Positions 41,586 to 49,967 of a DNA stretch of 64,000 nt are shown piece after piece (positions within the stretch are counted from its first letter, which is position 1; every line of letters starts with the position of its first letter). Source of the stretch: DATMNI01 sp963817515 (lineage in GTDB: Bacteria > Acidobacteriota > Terriglobia > Bryobacterales > Bryobacteraceae); NCBI GenBank assembly GCA_963817515.1, contig CAWFPJ010000014.1, forward strand, positions 62,001-126,000, given 5' to 3'. A program made the translations under genes and the position numbers. The notes beneath the pieces are model-generated. The model was not told the DNA's origin. It searched no databases and was given only the letters and a program-made list of their open reading frames with translations.

Positions 41586-42590
41586 ATGGCCCACCAGATT
41601 ACTCTTATCCCAGGCGACGGAATCGGACCCGAAGTCGCCGCAGCTACCGTTCGCGCGGTCAACGCCACCGGTATCGAAATCGAGTGGGAGCATGTGGAAG
41701 CCGGCGCCCGCGCGCTGGCGGAGCAGGGCCAGTTGATTCCCGATGATGTGTTCGCTTCCCTGGAGGTGACGCGGGTTGGCCTGAAAGGCCCGACCGCCAC
41801 GCCTATCGCCGGCGGCCACCAGAGCATCAACGTGGCACTGCGCAAGAAACTGGGCCTCTATACCAACTTTCGGCCGATTCGTATGCTGCCCGGCCTGAAG
41901 ACCCGCTATTCCGACCTGGCGCTCGATCTGGCGATCTTCCGCGAGAATACCGAAGACCTGTATTCCGGGCTGGAACACGAAGTGGTTCCGGGCGTTGTGG
42001 AGAGCCTCAAGATCATCACGCAGCATGCGTCCATGCGGATCGCCAACGCGGCCTTCAAGTATGCGCGCCGCGAGGGCCGCGCCAAGGTGACCGCGATCCA
42101 CAAGGCCAACATTATGAAATTGAGCGACGGCCTGTTCCTGAAGTGCTGCCGTGAAGTGGCCTCGCAGTTTCAGGACATCCAATACAGCGAGATGATCGTC
42201 GACAACGCCTGCATGCAGCTGGTCATGCGGCCGGAGACGTTCGATCTGCTGGTAATGCCGAACCTCTATGGCGACATCATTTCCGACCTCGCCGCCGGTC
42301 TGGTGGGCGGCCTCGGCATCGTGCCTGGCGCCAACATCGGGGACCACCACGCCATCTTCGAAGCCGTACACGGCACCGCTCCGGATATCGCCGGCAAGGG
42401 TTTGGCTAATCCCACCGCGCTGATGCAATCGGCGGTTCTGATGCTGGCTCACCTGGGCGAGCGCGACGCCAGCACACGGCTCCAGAAGGCAATTTACGAG
42501 GTTTACGCCAAGGCCGATCATCTGACCGGCGACGTGGGAGGCAAGTCGTCCACCACTGAATTCACGGATGCCATCATCCGGCACTTGTAA
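41586..42590 (+). CDS. NAD-dependent isocitrate dehydrogenase (IDH3-type)
   Basis: 334 residues of the isocitrate/isopropylmalate dehydrogenase family. ITLIPGDGIGPEV opens the protein; AIFRENTEDLYSGLEHEVVPGVVESLKIIT (in parts) is the phosphorylation-loop region typical of NAD-linked IDH rather than LeuB; DNACMQLVMRPE, NLYGDIISDLAAGLVGG and EAVHGTAPDIAGKGLANP complete the active site. It converts isocitrate to 2-oxoglutarate in the TCA cycle. The ATG pair at 41583/41586 is the start; the longer upstream frame overlaps pcm. Confidence 0.9.
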   Translation: MAHQITLIPGDGIGPEVAAATVRAVNATGIEIEWEHVEAGARALAEQGQLIPDDVFASLEVTRVGLKGPTATPIAGGHQSINVALRKKLGLYTNFRPIRMLPGLKTRYSDLALDLAIFRENTEDLYSGLEHEVVPGVVESLKIITQHASMRIANAAFKYARREGRAKVTAIHKANIMKLSDGLFLKCCREVASQFQDIQYSEMIVDNACMQLVMRPETFDLLVMPNLYGDIISDLAAGLVGGLGIVPGANIGDHHAIFEAVHGTAPDIAGKGLANPTALMQSAVLMLAHLGERDASTRLQKAIYEVYAKADHLTGDVGGKSSTTEFTDAIIRHL

Positions 42591-42591
42591 A

Positions 42592-43107
42592 TTATTGGCG
42601 GCTGAATTGCTCCCGCCAGAGCGCTCTGCCATGCCCCGGACTCAGACGCAGACCGGTGATGCTGGCGGCTTGAGCGCGCTCCAGGTCCGCGTATGCCAGG
42701 CGTCGGCGCGCCGTATCAATATCCAATTCATCGAAGAGCGCTTCCAACTCCGGACGTGCTGCGACGCTCCTGGCTTCGAGTGGGCCGCCGGCTCCGGCTG
42801 ATGGCGCGAACCTCACCTCATACGGCCCATCGGCGGGCCCGCGGAGCAGAAGGGTGCCATCCACCTTCCGCGCCACCAGCCCCAGCGCGTTCAGGATAGC
42901 CAGAACCGAGGAAAGCTGGATGTCGCGCTGGTTCTTCTCAAAACGCAGCACGGTGGGCAGCGAGACATTGGCCACCGCGGCCAGCCGCCGCATCGTCAGC
43001 CCTTGGGACTTGCGGCGCCGCCGGGCCTCGTTCACTATTTCCGCCCAATCGATTTGCCGATCGTTTTGCCAGTCGTTTTGCCGATTGTTTTGAACGTCCC
43101 GTTCCAT
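42592..43107 (-). CDS. hipB: HipB-like XRE-family antitoxin/regulator
   Basis: 171 residues. A helix-turn-helix lies at about 38-75 (TMRRLAAVANVSLPTVLRFE) followed by the dimerising helix ILNALGLV. The first 20 residues are a Gln/Asn/Arg-rich repeat (QNNRQNDWQNDRQ) produced by the 12-bp DNA repeat shared with the hipA end. The C-terminal 90 residues are longer than in E. coli HipB (88 residues in all). It overlaps hipA by 73 bases and follows it, the reverse of the usual hipB-hipA order. It would repress the operon and bind HipA. Confidence 0.82.
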   Translation of the reverse strand: MERDVQNNRQNDWQNDRQIDWAEIVNEARRRRKSQGLTMRRLAAVANVSLPTVLRFEKNQRDIQLSSVLAILNALGLVARKVDGTLLLRGPADGPYEVRFAPSAGAGGPLEARSVAARPELEALFDELDIDTARRRLAYADLERAQAASITGLRLSPGHGRALWREQFSRQ

Positions 43108-44270
43108 CGTTTCCTCATGAACTCGATCAGATCTTTTTTCTGGCGCCGGGTGCCATGAACCGCATCAGTCACGGCTTGTTCAGCGGCGTCCAGGCGCAGG
43201 CCGAGGTCGTGCACTGCCTGGAGAAGCGCGCCCCTGCCCAGACCGAACGAATTGGCCAGTACCTCGACGTGCTTCCCGGTGAGCGCGCCCAGCTTTCTGG
43301 GGTTGGCGCCGGAGCCGAGGCGCAGCGCCAGCGCGGAATTATATTCGGGATACATTGCCGCAGCCAAGAAGTCGTACACCGGCGCGAGCCGCATTCGAGT
43401 GCCCTCGTACAGCAACCCGAAATTCTTGAGGTGTGCAGCGTTGTTCCCGAGGAGGATGCTGGCCAGTATCCTGCGGAACAGAAAGTCCAGATCGGCGGCA
43501 TCGCACCGCGGGTTGGCCCGCATGAAATCGGCCATCTCGCCGTAAGAGCCTTCATACTTCGCCTCGGAGGGGCGGTCGAGCAGTTGGTTGAACTCCTCGA
43601 AATGAATCTTGGCTCCGCTCGAAGTCCGGTCGAAACGGCGCACCAGCAGACATGGGCGCCTCACGCCGGCCACCCCGGCAATTTCGAGCGTCACGGTGCG
43701 ATCCCCCGGCAACAACTCCACCGCGGCCGTTGTGGTGAGGTACTCGAGCTCGACGATGCCATGAAGTTGGCCCGAGGGCAGCTTGGCGATGTGGGTGCTG
43801 GCTTCGCGTGCTGTGGCCGGGCGGTAGCCCGCCGCCGTGTGGACCGCGAGCATTTTCGGTTGAACCCCGGAGATCGACGCCCGGCTGGCAAGCGCCGCAA
43901 TTTCCTCCGCTGTGCCGGTGTGCAGGTCGGGCTGTTTTCGCGCCCGGGGGTCGAGCACCGAGACCGCACCGATGCAGTCGTGTCCGAACGCCAGCAATCG
44001 GGCGAACCGATTGTGCGGTTGCAGGCCCAGTGCGCGCATCTGCGCATTGGCGAGCCAGCCTTCCGCTACCAGATTGTCGAAGTACGAATGTAGCCCGCCC
44101 GTGCTGTAAATAGGCCCAAGCTGAAGCGGCAGCGTATAAGCAATGGCGGGATTGCCCGACCCTACGTACTCCGGATCGTAGTTGAATGTGTAACGTCCAT
44201 CGGGTTCTTCGCGCAGGATGCCGGCATAGGCTTCGCGAAAATAGACGTTCCCATAAAGTGCTTCAGCCAT
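43035..44270 (-). CDS. hipA: HipA-like kinase/toxin with a substituted catalytic Asp
   Basis: 411 residues. A HipA_N-type domain (1-105) is followed by the kinase-like region: ISGVQPKM (P-loop, about 133-140), CLLVRRFDR, and GNNAAHLKNFGLLYE at 275-289. Family members have TDGH or NDDH where this protein has NAAH: aligning His280 with His311 of E. coli HipA puts Ala278 at the catalytic Asp309. The Mg-binding Asp (Asp300 in LAPVYDF, equivalent to Asp332) is kept. Kinase activity is therefore doubtful. The C-terminus is a Lys/Thr/Ile/Gly repeat coded by the tandem DNA repeat. Start ATG 44270. Confidence 0.85.
   Translation of the reverse strand: MAEALYGNVYFREAYAGILREEPDGRYTFNYDPEYVGSGNPAIAYTLPLQLGPIYSTGGLHSYFDNLVAEGWLANAQMRALGLQPHNRFARLLAFGHDCIGAVSVLDPRARKQPDLHTGTAEEIAALASRASISGVQPKMLAVHTAAGYRPATAREASTHIAKLPSGQLHGIVELEYLTTTAAVELLPGDRTVTLEIAGVAGVRRPCLLVRRFDRTSSGAKIHFEEFNQLLDRPSEAKYEGSYGEMADFMRANPRCDAADLDFLFRRILASILLGNNAAHLKNFGLLYEGTRMRLAPVYDFLAAAMYPEYNSALALRLGSGANPRKLGALTGKHVEVLANSFGLGRGALLQAVHDLGLRLDAAEQAVTDAVHGTRRQKKDLIEFMRKRWNGTFKTIGKTTGKTIGKSIGRK
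43048..43095. repeat. 12-bp tandem repeat in the hipA/hipB overlap (four units)
   Basis: Units at 43048, 43060, 43072 and 43084 share the core TCGTTTTGCC with small changes. Because 12 is a multiple of 3 and both genes are read here, hipA gains a KTIGKTTGKTIG tail and hipB gains a QNDxQN head from the same DNA. Confidence 0.8.
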
Positions 44271-44275
44271 GATCA

Positions 44276-44281
44276 ACTATA
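44276..44281 (-). promoter_or_regulatory. Candidate -10 box (TATAGT) of hipA-hipB
   Basis: On the minus strand TATAGT ends 5 bases before ATG 44270, with no Shine-Dalgarno. It fits the start-proximal -10 pattern. Operator repeats for HipB are not evident. Confidence 0.35.
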
Positions 44282-44398
44282 GTTTAACACAGTCTATTTC
44301 TAAGTATATGTACAATTATAATTGTACATGACCGAGGCATGCCGAAAATTGATTCTGCGTATCTCGCGCGTCTTCGTGCAGGCCAGCTTTGCCCGTGA

Positions 44399-44404
44399 TA
44401 CTGT
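44399..44404 (+). promoter_or_regulatory. Candidate -10 box (TACTGT) of the GH42 gene
   Basis: TACTGT ends 6 bases before ATG 44411; no Shine-Dalgarno is present. The 140-bp gap to hipA is AT-rich around 44280-44330 and holds no gene. Confidence 0.3.
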
Positions 44405-44410
44405 ACCGGT

Positions 44411-46558
44411 ATGCGTTCGATGATTTTCGCGCTGGCACTGTGCGCGGAGCTTGGCCAATGCGCCGACAGCGGTATTGTCTTCCCGTATGGCGCGGTCTAC
44501 TTTCGCAAGTCCAACCCTCCCGAGCCGGACTGGGCGCGCGATCATCAGGCTGCCCGGCGCATCGGCATGAACACATTCCGTCATTGGTTCATGTGGGGAG
44601 CGATTGAGATCGCGCCCGGCAAATACGACTGGCGCGATTACGACCGGATGATGGACCTCGCGGCCCAGAACGGCATCAAGGTTGTGATCGCCGAGTTGAC
44701 TTCGAGCGCACCCGAGTGGGCGTTCCGCAAGTATGCCTACGCGCGTTACCGCGGAAGCGACGGCAGCATTCTGAACAGCAGCGTCGGCCCGAGCAGCGCT
44801 ACCGGAGGCTTTCCAGGGCTCTGTCTTGACAATCCCGAAGTGCGCGCCGCGGCCGAAAGGTTTCTGGTGGCCCTGGTGGAGCATTACCGGAATCATCCGG
44901 CGCTGCTCGGTTACGATCTCTGGAACGAGAACACATATAACGGTGGAAGCCCCAACCGGATGTACTGTTATTGCGACGCCAGCAAGCGAAAACTGCGGGA
45001 ATGGCTGGGCCACCGTTACCAGACGCCGGAGCAAGTGGGCCGCGTCTGGAACCGCTACAGCTATGCAACCTGGGACGACGTGGAACCTCCGCCGAATTTG
45101 GGCGGCTACCCCGAAAGCCTGGACTGGCTCGAGTTCCGAATCGACAATGCCTTCGAGTTGCAGCACTGGCGCGCGGAGCTATTCAGGAAGCATGACCCGA
45201 AGCACCTGATCGCAGCTCACGGCGTGGCCGGGACGCTTGAATCGCTGCCTTCGAGCGCCCACAATGAATGGCGCTCTTCAGCCGAGGTGGATACCTGGGG
45301 CTTTACGTTTATCGCGTCGCGCAAAGGCGACGAGCCTTGGAAACAGTTTCAGGCCGTCGACCTGGTTCGCGGCGGATCCGGAGGCAAGCCCTTCTGGCAC
45401 GCGGAGGCGGAAGGCGGTCCGCTGTGGATGCAGCCGCAAGTCACCGGCCGCCCGCGGGACGACGGCCGCATACCGGATGAAAAGGATGTCCGGCTCTGGA
45501 ACCTGGTATCGTGCGCGGGCGGCGCCACCGGCATTCTCTATCCCCGCTGGCGGCCCTTGCTCGATGGGCCGTTGTTTGGAGCGTTCGGAGCGTTCGGTAT
45601 GGACGGGTCCGCCACCTCACGCGCCGAGATGGCCGGGAAGGTGGCGCGATGGGCCAATGCACATCCGGATGTTTGGGCATCCCATCCGGTGCGCGGAGAT
45701 GTCGGCCTGGTCTTTGTTCCGGAATCGGAAATGTTCAACTATGTGCAACAAGGTTCGACGGACTTTTATGCTCAGTCGATCCGCGGGGCCTATCAGGCAT
45801 TCTTCGATTCCAATATTCAGGCCGATTTTGTGGCGTTGGACGACATCGAGAAATACAAGATCGTCTATCTGCCGTATCCGGTGATGCTCAAGAGCGACAC
45901 GGTCCAAAAACTGCGCCAGTACCTGGAACGGGGCGGCACGCTGGTTAGCGAAGGGTTGCCGGCTTATTTCGGCGACCACGGCCGGGCCGGCGCGGTGCAG
46001 CCGAACTACGGGCTGGACCAGGTATTCGGAGCCCGTGAAAGCTATGTTGAGTTCACTCCGGATTTACTCGACAATCTATCGCTCGAAGTCGGCGGGCAGA
46101 GTATTGACGGCCGCTACTTCCTGCAGGAGTATGAAGCCACAGGAGGCCGGCCGGCCGGGCATTATGCCAACGGGCATATTGCAGCCGTGGAGAATCGCTT
46201 AGGCGGTGGACGCACGTTGCTGATCGGCACCTTTCCCGGGGCCGGTTATTATCTGCACCACTCACCAGGCGGCCGGGCTTTTTTTGCCGGTCTCTTGAAA
46301 CTGGCAAATGTCGAGCCGCAATTACGAACCGACAATGCCCTCGTTCAGGCGCGGCTGCACGCCGGGGCGGGCGGGACCTATCTCTGGGCAGTCAATCCAT
46401 CAAGAAAGGAAGCCACCGTAACGGTCTCGCTCGCTGGCCAGGCGCCCGCGTTCCGATCGGCGGAAGACCTCTGGGGCAAGCGGCCTGTAACGCTCGATGG
46501 CAGCAAAGTCTCGGTCACGGTGCCAGCCCGCGACGCCGCCGTCATCGCGTTGCGTTGA
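44411..46558 (+). CDS. Secreted GH42-family beta-galactosidase
   Basis: 715 residues. A signal peptide (about 1-18) is followed by a TIM barrel with MNTFRHWFMWGAIEIAPGKYDW (in part), acid/base Glu173 in YDLWNENTYN, and nucleophile Glu332 or Glu334 in FWHAEAEGG. A trimerisation (glutamine-amidotransferase-like) domain with VFVPESEMFNY and YLERGGTLVSEG covers about 420-600, then a small beta domain. It should remove terminal beta-galactose from plant or microbial glycans outside the cytoplasm. It is monocistronic. A plant-litter or soil polymer role fits the presumed lineage. Confidence 0.88.
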   Translation: MRSMIFALALCAELGQCADSGIVFPYGAVYFRKSNPPEPDWARDHQAARRIGMNTFRHWFMWGAIEIAPGKYDWRDYDRMMDLAAQNGIKVVIAELTSSAPEWAFRKYAYARYRGSDGSILNSSVGPSSATGGFPGLCLDNPEVRAAAERFLVALVEHYRNHPALLGYDLWNENTYNGGSPNRMYCYCDASKRKLREWLGHRYQTPEQVGRVWNRYSYATWDDVEPPPNLGGYPESLDWLEFRIDNAFELQHWRAELFRKHDPKHLIAAHGVAGTLESLPSSAHNEWRSSAEVDTWGFTFIASRKGDEPWKQFQAVDLVRGGSGGKPFWHAEAEGGPLWMQPQVTGRPRDDGRIPDEKDVRLWNLVSCAGGATGILYPRWRPLLDGPLFGAFGAFGMDGSATSRAEMAGKVARWANAHPDVWASHPVRGDVGLVFVPESEMFNYVQQGSTDFYAQSIRGAYQAFFDSNIQADFVALDDIEKYKIVYLPYPVMLKSDTVQKLRQYLERGGTLVSEGLPAYFGDHGRAGAVQPNYGLDQVFGARESYVEFTPDLLDNLSLEVGGQSIDGRYFLQEYEATGGRPAGHYANGHIAAVENRLGGGRTLLIGTFPGAGYYLHHSPGGRAFFAGLLKLANVEPQLRTDNALVQARLHAGAGGTYLWAVNPSRKEATVTVSLAGQAPAFRSAEDLWGKRPVTLDGSKVSVTVPARDAAVIALR

Positions 46559-46591
46559 AGCGGCAAGCCAGCTTCCCGCCAGTCAACGAAC

Positions 46592-47938
46592 CTACTTGCC
46601 CCGCGTCAGGCCCAGGGCCCTGATCCGCTTGTGCAAATTGGTGCGCTCCATCCCCAGTGCGCGCGCCGCTCCCGAGACGTTCCAGCTGGATTCCTCGAGC
46701 GCCCGCAGAATGTGCTCGCGTTCCGCGGATTCCCTGGCTTCCTGAATGGTCGATCTCGGGCCGGCTTCGCGCTGCACCCGGATCTCCACCGGAATCGCCT
46801 CGCGCGTCAACCGTTCGCCTTGCGTCAGAATGGCCATGCGCTCAATCACGTTGCGCAACTCGCGCGCGTTGCCTGGCCAGATGTAGCTCTCAAGCAGCGG
46901 GAAGACCGTTTCATCCAGCATTTTCGGCTTGAAATTGTTGCGCGCGCAGAATTCTTCCAGAAAATACACGGCCAGCAGCCGGATGTCGTGCGGCCGCTCG
47001 CGCAATGCGGGAACGCGGATGGGCACCACGCTCAAACGGTAGAAGAGGTCTTCACGGAACTTGTCGGTGGCCACCATCCCGGCCAGATCGCGATTGGTAG
47101 CTGAGATCACCCGAACGCTGACGCGGATGATCTGCTCCCCGCCCACACGATGGAACTCGCCTTCCTGCAGCACGCGCAGCAGCTTGGCCTGCGACGCTCC
47201 GTGCAGATCTCCCACTTCGTCCAGAAAGATGGTGCCGCCATCAGCCATTTCAAATTTGCCGCGGCGCAGCGCGGTGGCGCCGGTAAAGGAGCCCTTCTCA
47301 TGGCCGAACAGTTCGGTTTCAATCAGCTCCGTGGGGATGGCCGCGCAGTTCACCTTCACGAACGGACCGGCGGAAAAGGGGCTCGAATTGTGGATGTGGG
47401 CCGCCAGCAGTTCCTTTCCCGTCCCCGATTCGCCGATCAGAAGCACGCGCGCATCGGAGCGCGCCGCCATGGATGCCTGCTCCACCGCGCGCGTCCACGC
47501 CGGGCTGGCGCCGATCATCTTGGGCGCTCCGCCCACCAGTTCGCGCAGGCGCTCATTTTCCTGCCGGAGCGTGGATTGCTCCATGGCGTTCTTGACGGCC
47601 AGCAGCACGCGGTCGCGGCTCAGCGGCTTTTCGAGAAAATCGAAGGCGCCGGCGCGCGTGGCTTCCACCGCATCGGCGATGGTGCCGTGCCCCGAAATCA
47701 TCACGGCCGGCGAGGGGGCGCCGTTCTGCCGCACGGCCTTCAGCAGATCGATCCCGCTGCCGTCCGGCAGCTTCATGTCCAGCAGGTAAGCATCGGCGCG
47801 CTGCGCGTCCGGATGCTTTTTGAACTCCGCCACGGACTTGCAGACGTTCACGGAGTAGCCTTCGCGCTCCAGAATCATGCGCAGCGAGCGGCCGATGTTC
47901 TCTTCATCATCCACGATCAGAACGCGCTTGGAAGCCAT
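46592..47938 (-). CDS. ntrX: NtrC-family sigma-54 response regulator (NtrX-like)
   Basis: 448 residues in three domains. The receiver (1-120) has phospho-acceptor Asp54 in YLLDMKLPDG. The AAA+ domain has GESGTGKE, ELFGHEKGSFTGAT (the sigma-54 contact loop, with Ser in place of Ala) and GGTIFLDEVGDL. The C-terminal Fis-type helix-turn-helix is NVSGAARALGMERTNLHKRI. It would activate sigma-54 promoters when phosphorylated by the partner kinase, whose gene overlaps its start by 32 bases. Confidence 0.93.
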   Translation of the reverse strand: MASKRVLIVDDEENIGRSLRMILEREGYSVNVCKSVAEFKKHPDAQRADAYLLDMKLPDGSGIDLLKAVRQNGAPSPAVMISGHGTIADAVEATRAGAFDFLEKPLSRDRVLLAVKNAMEQSTLRQENERLRELVGGAPKMIGASPAWTRAVEQASMAARSDARVLLIGESGTGKELLAAHIHNSSPFSAGPFVKVNCAAIPTELIETELFGHEKGSFTGATALRRGKFEMADGGTIFLDEVGDLHGASQAKLLRVLQEGEFHRVGGEQIIRVSVRVISATNRDLAGMVATDKFREDLFYRLSVVPIRVPALRERPHDIRLLAVYFLEEFCARNNFKPKMLDETVFPLLESYIWPGNARELRNVIERMAILTQGERLTREAIPVEIRVQREAGPRSTIQEARESAEREHILRALEESSWNVSGAARALGMERTNLHKRIRALGLTRGK

Positions 47939-49328
47939 TTGTTGAAACCGGCAGCAGCACGCGGAAGCCTGCGCCGCCCAGTTCTCCTTTCACCAGTACA
48001 ATGTCCCCGCCGGAAAGCAGCGCACTCTTGCGCGCGATGGAAAGCCCCAGCCCCATGCCTCGCCTCTTGAAAGAGATGGTTGGCTGAAATAACGAGGCGC
48101 GCGCCTGCTCGCTCAGCCCCGGTCCGGAATCGTGTACTTCGATCGCGATGCGGCCGTTCTGGGCCCTGGTCACACCGAGAATTTTTCCGCCCTCGCCCGC
48201 CGCCTCAGCCGCATTCTCCAACAGGTTGGTGAGAATGCCCTTGATCAGATCCTGGTCGGCCACCACTCTGGGCGCCTCATCCGCCAGGCGGCAATCGTAA
48301 GCCACTTCCGGGTGCGCGGTTTTCAGAAATGCGATGCGCTCCTGCAGCAGCCCGTTGACATCCACCGCGGCGGGCCGGACCGCCGGCTCGGTGGCGAACT
48401 GCGAGAAGGCCCGGATGCGCCGTTCCAGGGTTTCGATTTCGTCCACCACGATCTGCGTGGCCTGCTCGATGAACGCCCGGTCGGCTTCATCGTAGCGAAC
48501 CAGCATTTCCTCTACGGTGAGGCGGATGGGCGTCAGCGAATTCTTCACTTCGTGGGCCATTTTGCGCGCCAGCGTCTGCCAACTGGCGAGCTGCCGCAGA
48601 TAGACCAGCCGCTCCGTGCTCTCTTGCAGCTTGTCCGCCATGTGGTTGAAGGCCTGGATGGCGCGGCCCACTTCGTCGTCACGGTCCGCCTTCACGCGCG
48701 CATTCAAGTCTCCGGCCGCCAACTCGCTGAGCCCCGCCGTCAACTGCTGGATGGGCCGGCTGATGCGATGCGCCAGAAAGACCAGCAAGGCGAGAGAAGC
48801 CAGCCAGATGGAAGCGGCGAGAAGAACGTATGCCAGCTTAAAGCCGCGCCCCAGGTCGCGATCCTTGCCGTCTTCCACAATGCGGCGCGCTTCGCGAATC
48901 TCGCGGGTGAGCCGGTCCATGGCGACGCCCCCCAGACTGGCCGAGTAGGACCATACTTCGTCACCGTGACGGACCAGGTAATCCAGGCGGTCGCCTTCGT
49001 GGCCGGCGCGTACGAACCTGGCGGCTTCCTCCGTCTTCTCACTGGCGAATGCCTTGATAGCCTCGGGCCACGTGGCGCGCTCCGCCGGCAGATACTTATA
49101 AGGAGAAGCCTGGCCCGATTGCGCCCGCTGCTTCAGATCGTCACAGGCCCGCTGGTAAAATTCTTTTCCGGTGCGCTGCAGGGACTTGGAAATGGTGTCT
49201 AATTCGCTGGTGGAGGAATAATCGATGCTCTGCTCCAACAGCGACGTGGTAATCCACACTGTAGCCGCCAGCGGCACCAGGGTTGCGGCCAGGAAGACCA
49301 ATATCAATCTGTTGCGAAGGCGATTCAC
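47907..49328 (-). CDS. ntrY: NtrY-like membrane sensor histidine kinase
   Basis: 473 residues. Helix 1 (7-29) and helix 2 (about 165-187) flank a periplasmic sensor of about 135 residues. HAMP (ISRPIQQLTAGLSELAAGDLNARV, in parts) follows, then His259 in KMAHEVKNSLTPIRL, and the ATP domain with NLLENAAEAA, DSGPGLSEQ and GMGLGLSIARK. The match to NtrY is in the H-box and order with NtrX. The GTG start at 49328 overlaps the stop of the DUF4390 gene as GTGA; the longer frame upstream is not coding. Confidence 0.92.
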   Translation of the reverse strand: MNRLRNRLILVFLAATLVPLAATVWITTSLLEQSIDYSSTSELDTISKSLQRTGKEFYQRACDDLKQRAQSGQASPYKYLPAERATWPEAIKAFASEKTEEAARFVRAGHEGDRLDYLVRHGDEVWSYSASLGGVAMDRLTREIREARRIVEDGKDRDLGRGFKLAYVLLAASIWLASLALLVFLAHRISRPIQQLTAGLSELAAGDLNARVKADRDDEVGRAIQAFNHMADKLQESTERLVYLRQLASWQTLARKMAHEVKNSLTPIRLTVEEMLVRYDEADRAFIEQATQIVVDEIETLERRIRAFSQFATEPAVRPAAVDVNGLLQERIAFLKTAHPEVAYDCRLADEAPRVVADQDLIKGILTNLLENAAEAAGEGGKILGVTRAQNGRIAIEVHDSGPGLSEQARASLFQPTISFKRRGMGLGLSIARKSALLSGGDIVLVKGELGGAGFRVLLPVSTNGFQARSDRG

Positions 49329-49948
49329 ACGTATCGCCCGCGGCCGCTCATGCGCGGCAAGTCGGACAAACGCAAACGCCGTTCCAGGGCAGGCCAGTGC
49401 GGTTCGCCTTCCTTGGGCTTCCGGCTTAAGAATTCCACCAGTGCACTCAAACTGAGTCCGCGCTCGTCCGGCATGTTGGCGAGGTCTCTCTGGTCGGCGG
49501 TGGCCAGTTCGAATCGCAACCAGAACTGGCGGTCGCGCGCCAGGCCCCCCGTGTCGATCACCAGGCTGTCCAGGCACCATGCCTCGGCTGCCACCGCCGA
49601 AAGCCCTTCGGCGGATCGCGGCGACGATCCCAACTGGGTGACGGAAAACTTTTCCTCCCACAGCGCGAAGCTCACCACGAAGCGGCCCGGGCGGCGGCGC
49701 ACCACCGTGACGTGGTCGTCGCTAAACAAAGTGAGTTGCGCAACATAGGCCACCGAAGCCCCATCTTTCAGGCGTGCCAGGGGTTTCCCGATCAGGAAAT
49801 GCAGGCTGGGCGCCGACACGTGCAAAGTGTCGCCATCGTATTTGACTTCAAGGGGTTCGGCCGCCCGCAGGGAGAACAAAGGAGTCGCAAGGCCGGCCAG
49901 AAGCCAGCTCCTGCGGCTAATAGTGTTATCCCGTGAGGGCCCCTGCAT
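49325..49948 (-). CDS. DUF4390-like exported protein
   Basis: 207 residues. An N-terminal signal with SRRSWLLAGLATPLFSL is present, possibly Tat-type. The rest is beta-rich, with the charged block VVRRRPGRFVVSFALWEEKF and a C-terminal VEFLSRKPKEG. DUF4390 genes are commonly found directly before NtrY-like kinases, as here (4-base overlap), so it may be a periplasmic partner or signal modulator of the kinase. The function is not established. Confidence 0.65.
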   Translation of the reverse strand: MQGPSRDNTISRRSWLLAGLATPLFSLRAAEPLEVKYDGDTLHVSAPSLHFLIGKPLARLKDGASVAYVAQLTLFSDDHVTVVRRRPGRFVVSFALWEEKFSVTQLGSSPRSAEGLSAVAAEAWCLDSLVIDTGGLARDRQFWLRFELATADQRDLANMPDERGLSLSALVEFLSRKPKEGEPHWPALERRLRLSDLPRMSGRGRYV

Positions 49949-49967
49949 TCAATCCATCATGCCCATA

